Shown here: piece by piece, positions 10,600-20,525 of the stretch
Layout of the letters: the number at the start of each line of letters is the position of its first letter
Position numbering within the stretch: the stretch's first letter is position 1
DNA from: Saturnia japonica
Lineage: Eukaryota; Arthropoda; Insecta; Lepidoptera; Saturniidae
Direction of reading: 5' to 3'
DNA: 64,000 bases
Assembly (NCBI GenBank): GCA_033032175.1
Contig: CM065323.1
Location: forward strand, 14,818,001-14,882,000
Notes under the pieces: model-generated
Told to the model about the DNA's origin: nothing
What the model saw: only the letters and a program-made list of their open reading frames with translations
The model's database searches: none
Program-made: the position numbers and the translations under genes

Positions 10600-13500
10600 T
10601 TGTCTAATATCGACTCACAACCTAAGCTATCGAATAACGTTATCTTACCCACGGCCCTCGTTGAAGTAAAACATTCAAGCGCTGATTTTGTACGAGTACG
10701 GGCATTGTTAGATCTCGGTGCTCAGTTACCGATAGTTAGGGCAGATTTGGTTGCGAATTTACGGTTGAAGCGATATTACTCACACATTCGTTTATCCGGT
10801 GTTGGCGGGAAATCTACGAGCGGACAACAATTTACCTATTTAAATGTTAGACCTGAGAGAACGGGTAAACCCTTAATTACTGTTACGGCGGCGGTTTTAA
10901 GGAATCCTATAACTTACTTGGCTTCTAGGTTAGGTATTTCGGTAAAGGACCTTATCATTTCAGATGACGGGTGTCATAATAATTCTAGGATAGATATAAT
11001 TTTCGGTAGTGATATTCTCGGTGAAATCTTACGTCACAAGGTCGACTTAGGATCGAACGGGCCTTAGGCATTGGACACAATTTTTGATTTTGTGGTATTC
11101 GGTCCAATTTCAGATAATTTTATTAATAACTCGAGGTCAAATAATAATAGTTCTAGCTATGTTACGGGTTTGACACTTGTTGAAGCGGTCGAAAGATTTT
11201 GGAGGACTGAGGAACCTCCTCTCATCAAAAATAAAAATCCGAAGGAGACAGAATGCGAATTTCTTTTTACTTCGACAACGTCACGTGGTACTACTGATGG
11301 TAAATACACGGTGCTGTTGCCTATCATTCCCGAACACGCAAAGTTGGGTGACTCAAAGCAAATGGCTCTAAGGCGATTTCTGACTATCGAGCGGCGTATG
11401 AAACGACAGCCAGAATATGGAGATAAATACGTGGAATTTATGAGAAAGTATATCGAGCTCGGTCACATGCTGGTTTCTGATTTTGACATAAAATCTGATA
11501 GTGAACATTACTTTCTCGCGCATCATGGTGTCTTTAATAAATCGGGAGACTAATAAGATACGGGTGGTTTTCGACGGTAGCGTACAAACGAGCAGTGGGG
11601 TTTCTCTTAACGATTGTTTATATTCGGGAGAACGGTTGCAAAATGATATAAAGGAAAATAATTTTAAATTTTCGGTGGCCATACATAGTTTCACGACGGA
11701 TGTAAAGATGATGTTTCGACAGACTTCGGTCCATCCTGAGGACAGGCGGTACCAACTTGTCTTCTAGAGATCATCACCCTCGGAACCATTACTCGTTTAT
11801 GAGTTAGCAACGAACATTTACGGGTTAAAGTCCAGTCCATTCATTGCAATACGTTGTCTACATCAATTAGCTCACGATGAAATGGATAAATACACTCGGG
11901 CTGCAAAGCTTCTTATACAAAATTCATATGTCGATGACTTAAACGGTGGGGCTGACACCCTTTCTGAGGCTCGCAAATTGAAAGCGGAGTTGATCTCACT
12001 CGTGAGTAAGGCCGGTTATGAATTGCGAAAGTGGTCTTCTAATACTCCCGCGCTGCTGGACGGTTTACCTTTAGATCATTTGAATACTCCACGAACCTTT
12101 GACGAGACGGACGGAAATGGTTTCATTAAGATGTTAGGTATTGAATGGGATCCGGTGTCGGATTGTTTCACTTATAGGTTAAGACTAGCGTTAGTAACTG
12201 ATACGGTTACCCGACGACACATTTTATCAATGGTTGCACGGTTATATGACCCACTCGGTTGGATCAGTCCAGTTGTATTTAAAATAAAACTATTACTTCA
12301 GTTCCTCCTGAGTAGTGCAGGTAGTACAAAAAAAATCAATTGGGATGCACCAGCACCCGCTGACATTCTTCGGCAATGGCAAAATATTCTTGCAGATCTG
12401 TCCAACTTACAACAGCTACGTTTACCTAGATGCTTGAAACCAGAGAAGAGTGGTCGGTATTCGTTACACGGATTTTGTGATGGCTCATCTGTTGGTTACG
12501 CTGCTGCTGTGTATATTCGTTCACAGGATGAGAATGGTTTTTCCAATGTGCAATTACTCATCGCTAAATCTAAGATAGCTCCATTGAAAACCAAACAAAC
12601 TATACCGAAGTTAGAACTTAATGGTGCGAATTTACTAACGACACTACTTAATCACATCGTGTCTTCAATGAAACATAATGTTGAATTTGAGGAAGTTGTG
12701 GGATGGTGTGACAGCACTATTGTGCTTGCATGGATTCACACGCCACCTCATAAGTTGCAAGTGTTTGAGGGAAATCGCGTGTCTCAAATAAACTCATCCG
12801 CGGTTCCGATTCGTTGGAGGCACGTTCCAAGTGAAATGAATTGTGCGGACGTAGCTTCGCGAGGGACTTCCGCGCCTGATCTATTAGATCATCGGTTATG
12901 GTGGAAGGCACACTGGCTCTGCCAATCTTCGGAGCATTGGCCGAAGGATTATTTAGAGTTCCCAATAAATCTGTTACCGGGTCTTCGACCAAAGGTGGTG
13001 AATGTTAATATTTTTGAATCGGATTTTGACCTGTTTCAACGTTACAGCTCATTTAATAAACTTACTAATGTCACGGCTTATATTTTGCGTTTCGCTCAAA
13101 ATTGTAAAATTAAAACTCGCGTTACCACTAGTATTACTGTTTGTTAACGAAGAAATGCTATTAATTACCTTGTTCGGTTAGTACAACAAGATTGTTTTTC
13201 GGAAAAATAACTTCTTTGAAATCCGGTAAGCCAATTAAAACTTCTATGCGACGTCTTAATCTATTTATAGATAAGGATAATATACTGCGAGTTGGCGGAC
13301 GCATAGATGCATCAGAACTACGTTATGAAGCCAAGCATCAAATTTTACTCCCAGGGAAGGGTCGGTTTACGGAAATGCTAGTCACCTATTATCATCAAGT
13401 GCACTGTCATGTCGGAGCAAATACTCTTGCTGCTATTTTGTCGCAAAGGTATTGGATAGTTTTGGTGCGGCGTATTACTAGGTTAGTTGCCTTCCGCTGC

Positions 13501-14472
13501 ATCCAATATTATCGGTCTCGTGCGCATCCGATACAACCGTTTATGGCTGACTTATCTGCGGATCGCGTCAACGGCACACGTCCTTTCCTCGGTGTCGGTA
13601 CAGATTTTGCCGGTCCATTTTACATTAAATCCAGTAACTTACGAAATTCCAAGATTCAAAAATGCTATTTGTGTATATTAGTTTGTTTGGCTACTAAAGC
13701 AGTACACTTAGAGATCGTAGCAGATCTATCGGTAGAAACATTCATTGCTGCTTGTACTCGGTTTGTTTCAAGGCGAGGCCTTCCGTCACTAGTTAGGTCC
13801 GATTGTGGTACCAATTATTCCGGTTCTGACAAATACTTGAAGGAGCTATATGTTTTTTTGAGAAATAATAACACAGACATTGAACGTGATTTAGCCGAAC
13901 AACATGTTACGTGGTTATTCAATCCACCGGCGAGTCCTAACTTTGGCGGACTCTTTGAGGCGGCAGTTAAGTCTGCAAAGACACACTGTAGGCGAGTGTT
14001 AGGCGAAACGCGGCTCACCTTTGAAGAGTTAGCTACCTTTTTTACTAAAGTGGAAGTCGTACTGAACTCGCGTCCCCTGTGCCCATTGAGTACGGATCCA
14101 ACAGATTATGAGGCATTAACTCCAGGTCACTTTTTGATTGGACAACCATTAGTGGCCGTACCGGAGTATCCCTATATCGATATAAACATCGGTCGATTAA
14201 GTCGATATCAACAGATACAAAAGCTGTCACAACATTTTTGGCAAAGATGGCGTAATGAATATTTACATACCTTGCAACAACGGTATAAGTGGACCTCACA
14301 GACATCTCCACCGAAATTAGACGATTTGGTTTTAATAAAGGAAGAAAATCTTCCTCCAGTTCATTGGCGTCTTGGCCGGTTAATTAAACTTCATCCTGGT
14401 AAGGATGACGTTATCAAAGTGGCTGAAGTAAAAACTCAGCAAGGGGTTGTTATGCGCCACATATCTAAATAG
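10600..14472 (+). pseudogene. BEL/Pao pol: protease, RT, RNase H, integrase
   Basis: Pol polyprotein remnant. Protease (about 10690-11060): the active-site triplet reads LLDLGAQ instead of D-S/T-G. RT: VVFDGS...SSGVSLND near 11570 and the catalytic YVDD near 11930. RNase H: LHGFCDGSS at about 12465 and WCDSTIVLAW at about 12705. Integrase (13190-14470): zinc-binding HxxxH, but the paired C-x2-C reads CIQY, so one Cys is lost; then GTDFAGPF, RSDCGTNYSG and GLFEAAVKSAK carry the D,D,E. Stops at 11065, 11553, 11767 and 13147, with frame changes, break it into four or five pieces. Confidence 0.9.
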
Positions 14473-14515
14473 TGTAGGCTTCCTGTGCCTGACTTATAAC
14501 CAAGGCTGGCCTTGG

Positions 14516-14527
14516 TTAGGCGGGGGA
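14516..14527 (+). other. Polypurine tract of the BEL element
   Basis: TTAGGCGGGGGA lies directly before the TGTCC start of the 3' LTR, where the plus-strand primer of an LTR retrotransposon is expected. Confidence 0.65.
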
Positions 14528-14888
14528 TGTCCAGGCGGTTTGTATAATATCATATGTGGGTAGATCGCGATACCGGGGTTGGCAGCAAGGTGAGACTTTT
14601 TTTGTGACGACCGTCAGTAAAAAATTAATCACGGTTCGAGAACGGACGACACAGTGTGCTATTTTATTGATTTATATAGAAATCCAGGAAATAAAGGACA
14701 AAACCATACAGTTTGACTTTAGTACATGTGTGTGTACGAGTGTGTGGCAGTATAGCGGTGCACCGCAAGCAGAAGTCGCTACGATCAAGGTTAGTGGTTT
14801 GCTTCATATAGTTTTATGAAAACACCTGGATTGGGGAAACCAAGCCATCCTGTTTTGATTGAGTTTTTCTAGGAGATTCGCGATAACA
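14528..14888 (+). repeat. 3' LTR of the BEL element
   Basis: 361 bp, TGTCCAGG...GCGATAACA, the partner of 8563-8923. Differences from the 5' LTR are all substitutions, about ten in number. The following GACAT at 14889 is the right-hand target duplication. Confidence 0.95.
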
Positions 14889-14893
14889 GACAT

Positions 14894-15363
14894 AATGGAG
14901 AGACTAAGGGCACAGAATAAATATATTTTTGAGGGGCTTACAAAACTTGAACAGACAATGATAGTAAGGTACAGAAAAAAGGCACACAACTCGTTGGAGT
15001 GCCATCCGGTGATTGAGGTTGGGCCAAAGCTGTGGCAGCGTTTTATGGACGCAGGGAGGGTCCATTTAGGTCTCTTGTATCGCCTAGTCCTGGACCAGAC
15101 CCCTGTCGCGGTGCTCGTTGTGCTTGGGATACGGGCACGGTAAGAGGATGTGCCCGGAAAAAGAGGAGTCTTGCGCACACTGCATTGGCATGCACCGGAG
15201 GGGGAAGTGTGACAGACAGGCAAACAAGGAAGCGCCCATCTGCGTCAACTGCCCCAGGGCAAACCGATCTCGGGCTGAGTTAGACCACTGTGCATTCGAC
15301 AGAGAATGTCCGGAAATGCAGAAATGGGACTCTATAGCTAGATCCCGGGTGGCGTACTGCTAA
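14894..15363 (+). pseudogene. R1-like ORF1, C-terminal part
   Basis: The rest of the ORF1 split by the BEL insertion. It contains PKLWQRFMDAGRVHLGL, equivalent to PKLWRRLIDTARVKVDL in the central copy. After a frame change near 15110 come three zinc knuckles: CLGYGHGKRMC, CAHCIGMHRRGKC and CVNC...H...C. The end WDSIARSRVAYC followed by TAA at 15361 matches WDALARASVAYC of the central copy. The frame change makes this part defective independently of the BEL insertion. Confidence 0.85.
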
Positions 15364-15718
15364 GGGCACCTCACCGAATAATATCTCGGTTGCTACTGAG
15401 CGGGTTACGGAGTCGCCCCGGATAGCGGTAGTGCAGGCCAATCTGCAGAGGTCTAAATTGGCCCTGGCGGAGCTACAGTGCTGGGCCTCTCGTGGGGGTG
15501 CTGCTGTCGCTCTGGTCCAAGAGCCCTATACGGGCACGACCGGGCGAGTGAAGCAGATCCCGAACACGAGAGTGATCCAGAACACGGGCGGAGCCGGGCC
15601 CGTGAAGGCAGCAGTTGTCGTGTTTGGGGATAAGGTTAGGATAACCGTTAATCCCCAACTTGTAGACGACAATATAGCTGCCGTGACCCTGCGAGCGGGT
15701 AACCTATCGCTATTAAAA
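15362..15718 (+). pseudogene. R1-like ORF2, N-terminal endonuclease fragment
   Basis: Start of the ORF2 apurinic-like endonuclease. VQANLQRSKLALAEL and ALVQEPY (the QEPY endonuclease motif) match the central copy at about 22085-22180. The frame is open from the overlap with the ORF1 stop and is +1 relative to ORF1. The first Met (15431) lies in the conserved motif itself, so the native start is unclear. Homology ends near 15718, where the peptide runs into hAT transposase residues. The reverse transcriptase is absent. Confidence 0.75.
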
Positions 15719-16672
15719 TTGACAGGGAAAACCCGCTGGGGCAGTTACTGCACTGTGTTAAAAACTTTAAAAAAATCCAAAGTAGCATTACACACATTGG
15801 CTATTCACTAAGATGCCACTATTTCAGAAGAAATAAATCAAATTTATTAGATTTAAATTTCTGGACCATGGTAGAAAATTGTATAAAACTACTGGAACCT
15901 ATAACAGATAAAATTTTCAAACTTGAAAGCAATGGAATACTTATAAATGCAGTTTATATGGCCTTCAAATATATTAAAGTCTTCATTTAATTTTGGATTT
16001 TCGGATATATTCATTCTAAATGAGCATCACAAACAAGATATTACAAATGCTGTAATTAGGCGAACAAATAATTGTTTGAAACCCCTTCATTATGCTGCAT
16101 ATTTGTTAGATCCAAGATCGCAGGCCATTGAATTAGAAGAAGAACACGAAGTGGATGCCATGGAGTTTATACACGGAGTGAGCCAATCATTCAATATTGA
16201 CGTTGGTGTTGATTTAGCCAATTATAGAGCTAAACATGGTTTATGGAGCAGACCATTTGTATGGAAGCATGTCGCCGAAATGGGCCCGGTAGTTTGGTGG
16301 AGAGGACTCTGCAGCTCCAAATTGCTTAGTAGGGTTGCAATACGTATTCTAACTGCTCCCTGTACTTCAGCAGCCACTGACCGATATTTTAGCACACATG
16401 CGCATATACACAGTCATAAACAAAATAGATTGACTACAGACAGGGCAGCAAAATTAGCTTTTATATCGTATAATTAGGACCTGTTACATAAATATAAAGA
16501 TGTTGACAATGACGAAGATGACGAGCCGTTATCTACACCCAGGCAATTGTCAAGTCCGTTGGGTAGCCCAATAAATGAAGAACGATCTTCAACATCTCGT
16601 GGAAATACACAACAATTAGAATTTTGCAATATTAATAATATATTTAAATATCATGACAGTAACGACAGTAAC
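15719..16672 (+). pseudogene. hAT-family transposase C-terminal remnant
   Basis: C-terminal half of a hAT transposase. TRWGSYCTVLKTLKKSKVAL (about 15730-15790) is the conserved TRW region. After degraded frames it continues at 15947 to the hATC dimerisation domain: LLSRVAIRILTAPCTSAATD and then NRLTTDRAAKLAF (about 16325-16470). An in-frame TAG at 16475 is followed in the same frame by an acidic tail to a TAA at 16672. The N-terminal BED finger and first catalytic parts are absent. It abuts the truncated R1-like ORF2. No hAT terminal repeats were identified. Confidence 0.85.
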
Positions 16673-16918
16673 TAAAAATTTTCAATTGTAAAAAAACGCT
16701 TTTGTAAAGTGTAATAAATAATTGATAGAATCAAATTCAAGATCTCTCGTTGTTTTTTTTTTGGTCGCAGATTGTTAAAAGTTTCAATAGACGTTCTTTC
16801 TGCAATTAAGTAACATTCCATCACAATGTGCATACAAAATCTTATGATTAAACAAGAAGACGTCTTTTTGTTGTTATAATAAACTGCTGGTTTTTTTTTA
16901 GTTCCTGAATTCTGCTAC
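16673..16918. other. Short gene-free stretch after the hAT remnant
   Basis: AT-rich with no gene seen. Probably hAT 3' untranslated sequence ending at the left edge of the large inverted repeat. Confidence 0.5.
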
Positions 16919-17620
16919 ACATTTTGACGTTTCGATAAACAGGCAACAGCTAGTGCCCTATATGCGCTGCCGCAAAGTATGGGCACATAGCAAAGTACCT
17001 ATTTTCCGCTGCATTTGTTCAAAAAAGCAAAACAAAATGGTAATTTTTATAAAATTGTGATTATTACATTAAATAATGAAAATACCCGGCAATAAGTTAT
17101 ATAATAAGAAAATGAGACCTATAAGATTTTATTTAAGTACAACTTTGAAAATAATTATGATAACCGGTTTAACTACCAAAATAGACCAACGAACAGATGA
17201 AAAAAAAAGTAAATAATATGGATTTAATACTTAAATCTAGCTTATGACAAGCCGCTACCAATTGATAAAAACAAAAAGATTTTATGGAGTGAAGTGATGC
17301 CAAAGGAATATCACTTGTTGTATAAAACTTCAATTCCTAACGATACAACTCGTAACTATAATAATTCTGATTTAGATTCAATAGTTTTAATATGTTTATT
17401 TTGTATAATTCTTTCTGATATTTGTTGGCATTACGAATTATGTGCCTTGGCCTAAAAACATTAATAACCTTAAAAAAGTATGTATGTGGCAATCTGCTCT
17501 GTGTACTCTGTATGTGTCACTTCAATAAAAAACTTTCAATTATAAAAGTGAAGTGTTATTCATTAATAAATATTAAAACTCTGCATAAAATTACAACAAT
17601 AACAAAATTAAATAATCACA

Positions 17621-17637
17621 AGCTTTGGGCCCAGACC
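17621..17637 (+). other. Copia-type primer-binding site in left arm
   Basis: AGCTTTGGGCCCAGAC follows AATAATCACA. GGGCCCAG is like the half-tRNA priming sequence of copia, so the 5' LTR probably ends at 17620. The LTR start was not resolved. The mirror copy is in the right arm. Confidence 0.45.
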
Positions 17638-17711
17638 CAGATACCTTTTGTAAAAAAAAAACTAGTGAAAGGAAAAAAGCAGATTCGTAAAAAAAAAAAA
17701 AAACTATAAAA

Positions 17712-18833
17712 ATGGCTTCCCAAGATGAAACTAACATTCAGCAATTAAACTGTGTAGAATCATACCAATTGTGGAAATTTCAAGTCAATATATTATTCCG
17801 TGCAAAAGGATTAATCGATGAAATAAATGGTAAATCACCGTGTCCGTCGAAACAAAAATGTGACGACGTAGAGGCGTGGCTGAAAAAGGACGCCATAGCC
17901 CAAAGGATTATAATTACAACAATTGACAAAAAACACTGTAATCAGTTGTTATGTTGTGAAACATCACAAGAAATGTATAAAAAGTTGTGTGAAATATATG
18001 ATGGCGGTGAAGAACGTAATAAATGCCAAATCCTTCAAGACTTTTTCAATTTTAAGTATACAGGTCAGATAATCATGGATTTCCTAACAGAAATAGAAAA
18101 CATAACATTCAGGCTTAGCAAACTTGGTCAGAAAATTGAATAAAGTATGATTATATCGAAAATATTAACATCATTACCAGAAAAATGGAACTGTTTTGTA
18201 ACTGCATGGGAATCAACAACATCACAAGACAAAAATTTACAAAATTTAAAAAGTAGATTGCTTTCTGAAGAAAATCGACAGTTATGTAACAATGAGAATC
18301 CAATTGCATTTAAAGCAAACTATCAAAAGAAAAAGTTATATTGTAAAAACTGTAAGAAAAACAACCATAATGATAAAGACTGTTATTTCAACAAAAATAA
18401 ATTATGCTCAATATGTCAAAAGCCTAATCATAATGAAAGAAATTGTTATTTCAAACATAAGAAGTGTACAATCTGTAAAAGAACTAATCATACTGAAAAG
18501 GACTGCTATTTTAGGAAGAAAAAAAAGGCTATATCATTTTTCACAGAAATTAAACTTAATCAAAACATACCACAGACAGAGAATTTTATTGTAGACAGGG
18601 GATGTTCATCTCATATTACTAATAACTACAATATCTTGAAAAAACCTACAGAATGCAATATAGATACTCAAACAGCTAAGAAAGATAACAAGATTAAATC
18701 AAAATTTAAGGGTACCATAGAAACACAAACATGCAACTTTGAAAATGTTTTGTACATTCCAGAGTTGGAAAGAAGCCTATTGTCTGTAAATGATATAACA
18801 GAAAACAATGAAAGGGTTACATTTACTAAATAA
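17712..18833 (+). pseudogene. Ty1/copia gag-protease fragment, left arm
   Basis: Copia gag: ESYQLWKFQVNILFRAKGL near the start, then the gag core. An in-frame TAA at 18140 is followed in the same frame by SLPEKWNCFVTAWEST. Three tandem CX2CX4HX4C knuckles (CKNCKKNNHNDKDC, CSICQKPNHNERNC, CTICKRTNHTEKDC) lie at about 18340-18510; most copia gags have one. The protease motif reads FIVDRGCSSHITNN, with Arg for the usual Ser of D-S/T-G. The frame ends at 18833; the codons after it remain protease-like to about 18950. Integrase and RT are absent. The same defects occur in the right arm. Confidence 0.85.
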
Positions 18834-18959
18834 AAAGTAATAATAGAAAAGAATAATAAAATAATTCTGAAAGGCAGGAAAGCTGAAGGGTTATATAAAA
18901 TAAATTTAAAAACTGAAATCAATGAAAATGTTATTAAAAGTTATCAACAAAAAAGTGAA

Positions 18960-19624
18960 AATTTTAAAATTTTAAACTTTACACGCATGCGCTGCGCTCA
19001 AACGATCGGTGACATAGTGTTTTTATTGTACAAAAGGGAAGGGCCATATGGTCCCCTCATTCTATTAAAATTCTGGATTTTTTATAATAGTAGTTTCCAA
19101 AATATAGTCAAATAAGTGAAAATTTTATTGAAGTGCATTTATTAAGTGAGTGACAGCCGTAAAAAATAATGTAAGTACATAACTTTATAAAACTCAGTGT
19201 CCTCAACAAGGTGCAAAAACAATTTCGAAAATCCATCCAGGATTGAGCCAGCAATCAGTGTTTTAGTGTCCCCATACAACCAAAACTGTAAACAACAAGA
19301 TGGCTGACGGCCAACGCCCTGCCGCGTGTCACGTACGCTAGCGGGTGGTGTTGCCAGTGCTAACGCCAGTTGCCGGTTTTCCCCAAAAATCGAGATACCC
19401 CAACGTTCCCCCCAATACCCAACATCTGTTACCCTAATAGAGGCGACACTCGAGAAGGAAGTTGGGAATCATATAGGGAAAATCACGACCAGGAGGACTA
19501 AGAAAAATTACAGCCAACAAGTCAGCCAACATAACATCGACCCAACTCGATTAGTCGATTATTGTTGGCGGCAAAATCCGGTAACGGCTGGCACACCCCC
19601 AGTGGACGTCTGACAGGACAGGAA
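18960..19624 (+). other. Unassigned part of the left arm
   Basis: No gene supported. GCATGCGCTGCG...CGATCGG near 18982 resembles a stretch near 3577. The 19326-19613 reading frame lacks family features. It may be a leader region of another retrotransposon. Confidence 0.4.
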
Positions 19625-19795
19625 ACGTCAGTAACGTCAGTTCGGACCTCGCCATCTTGTTTTGTTTTTGGTTGTCATTCTGACAGAACACGAAAAGTCA
19701 GTTCGGACCTCGCCATTTTGTTTTGTCTTGGCTGTCACTCTGACAGGACGGGAAACGCCATCACCAGTGAACTTCGCCATTTTGTTCTTCGGGAC
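19625..19795 (+). repeat. About 60-bp tandem repeats, left arm
   Basis: Units start at 19637 and 19697 (GTCAGTTCGGACCTCGCCAT then TTGTTTTG and CTGACAG), with a degenerate third from about 19757 (GAACTTCGCCATTTTGTTCT). Period 60 bp. Mirrored in the right arm at about 24080-24250. Confidence 0.85.
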
Positions 19796-19852
19796 CACCA
19801 CCTTCGGGGACGCGAACGTGGTGTGGGAAGGAGGAGCCTGATGTGGGAAGAG

Positions 19853-20525
19853 TCTGGGCTGAGTTGTAGCCCTCCCTAAGGTATACCCCCCCCCTGATCC
19901 GACCCCCCCCCCCCCCTCATCCATTTTTGTGGGGAACACTTTTACCTACCCCCCTGCGGCGCGGGGAAAAATCCCCTCCGCCGATAACTCCGCCATCTTT
20001 GGAGCTAGAGGGCTGGGAGTGGTGTCAACAGAAGGGGAAAAGGAAGCCGCACAATCTGGCCCCAAGGGTTTCGAAGCTTCGAGGACTGAAGGGCAGTACA
20101 CTGCGGATCCAACGTGCGGCGCAGCGAGTGAAGACGTCGCCAACAATTGACATTTGACATTTTAACTATTTGACATTTTTATTTTTAATATAATATTGAC
20201 CTTTTTAATTAATTCAATTATACACATCTGTAGCTAGTAAGTCGCCCTATTGCGACAGTATATTATTTCGTAGTTATTACTTAAGTTTAAGATTAATCTA
20301 GTGTAATTTATATCTATGACATTAGTATAAGGCTGATTAGAGTCAGCATAAGCTACTGACGACCGACTGACTATTATCTTTTGATAATCAGCAGAGAGGG
20401 ACCATTGCTATATCTGGTTCTACCAACAAATTTAGTGACCATATCTACCTGGATTCTTCTGATCCAGATAGTTAGTTGTAGTAGTACCTCTATATTTTAT
20501 AAATCTGACAAATCCCTCCAGAAAT
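19853..20525 (+). other. 5' leader of the central R1-like element
   Basis: Shares its first 170 bp with 5952-6120 (GGGCTGAG, C-rich run, GTGGGGA, GCGGGGAAAAA, CCATCTTT). The C-rich run here includes 14 consecutive C at about 19905. The rest is AT-rich before the ORF1 Met. Probably holds the element's internal promoter. Confidence 0.65.

Larger units (their letters stand above)
8563..14888 (+). mobile_element. BEL/Pao LTR retrotransposon, complete but decayed
   Basis: A full-length element of about 6.3 kb: 361-bp LTR, primer-binding site, gag, pol (protease, RT, RNase H, integrase in BEL order), polypurine tract and second 361-bp LTR. It is bounded by GACAT duplications and lies in ORF1 of an R1-like element. 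By eye the LTRs differ at about 10 of 361 positions, so it is not recent. Multiple stops and frameshifts, a 101-bp duplication in gag and altered catalytic residues make it non-autonomous. Confidence 0.95.
5952..15718 (+). mobile_element. R1-like non-LTR retrotransposon, split by a BEL element
   Basis: A plus-strand R1-group element: 5' untranslated region from about 5952, ORF1 from 6910, and the beginning of ORF2 up to about 15718, where it stops abruptly against a hAT remnant. A BEL element (8563-14888) sits inside ORF1; outside its GACAT duplication, ORF1 continues at 14894. Its 5' end shares a block with the central element at 19853: TCT(T)GGGCTGAG, a C-rich run, then TTTTCGTGGGGA or TTTTTGTGGGGA and GCGGGGAAAAA. 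These are therefore two members of one family. Stops and frameshifts make this copy defective. Confidence 0.85.
16919..19835 (+). repeat. Left arm of the large inverted repeat (2917 bp)
   Basis: Matches the reverse complement of 24040-26957. The one difference I found is a homopolymer before the gag start: 15 A here, 16 T in the right arm, which also accounts for the 1-bp length difference. The arm holds copia 5' sequence with a primer-binding-like site, a copia gag-protease pseudogene, about 850 bp of unassigned sequence and a 60-bp tandem repeat. Positions 16919-17620 carry no gene and are probably copia LTR and other upstream DNA. Confidence 0.95.

Noticed and set aside
19929..20157. Short plus-strand frames in the central leader
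   Set aside because: They lie between the element's 5' end and its ORF1 start and have no recognisable features.
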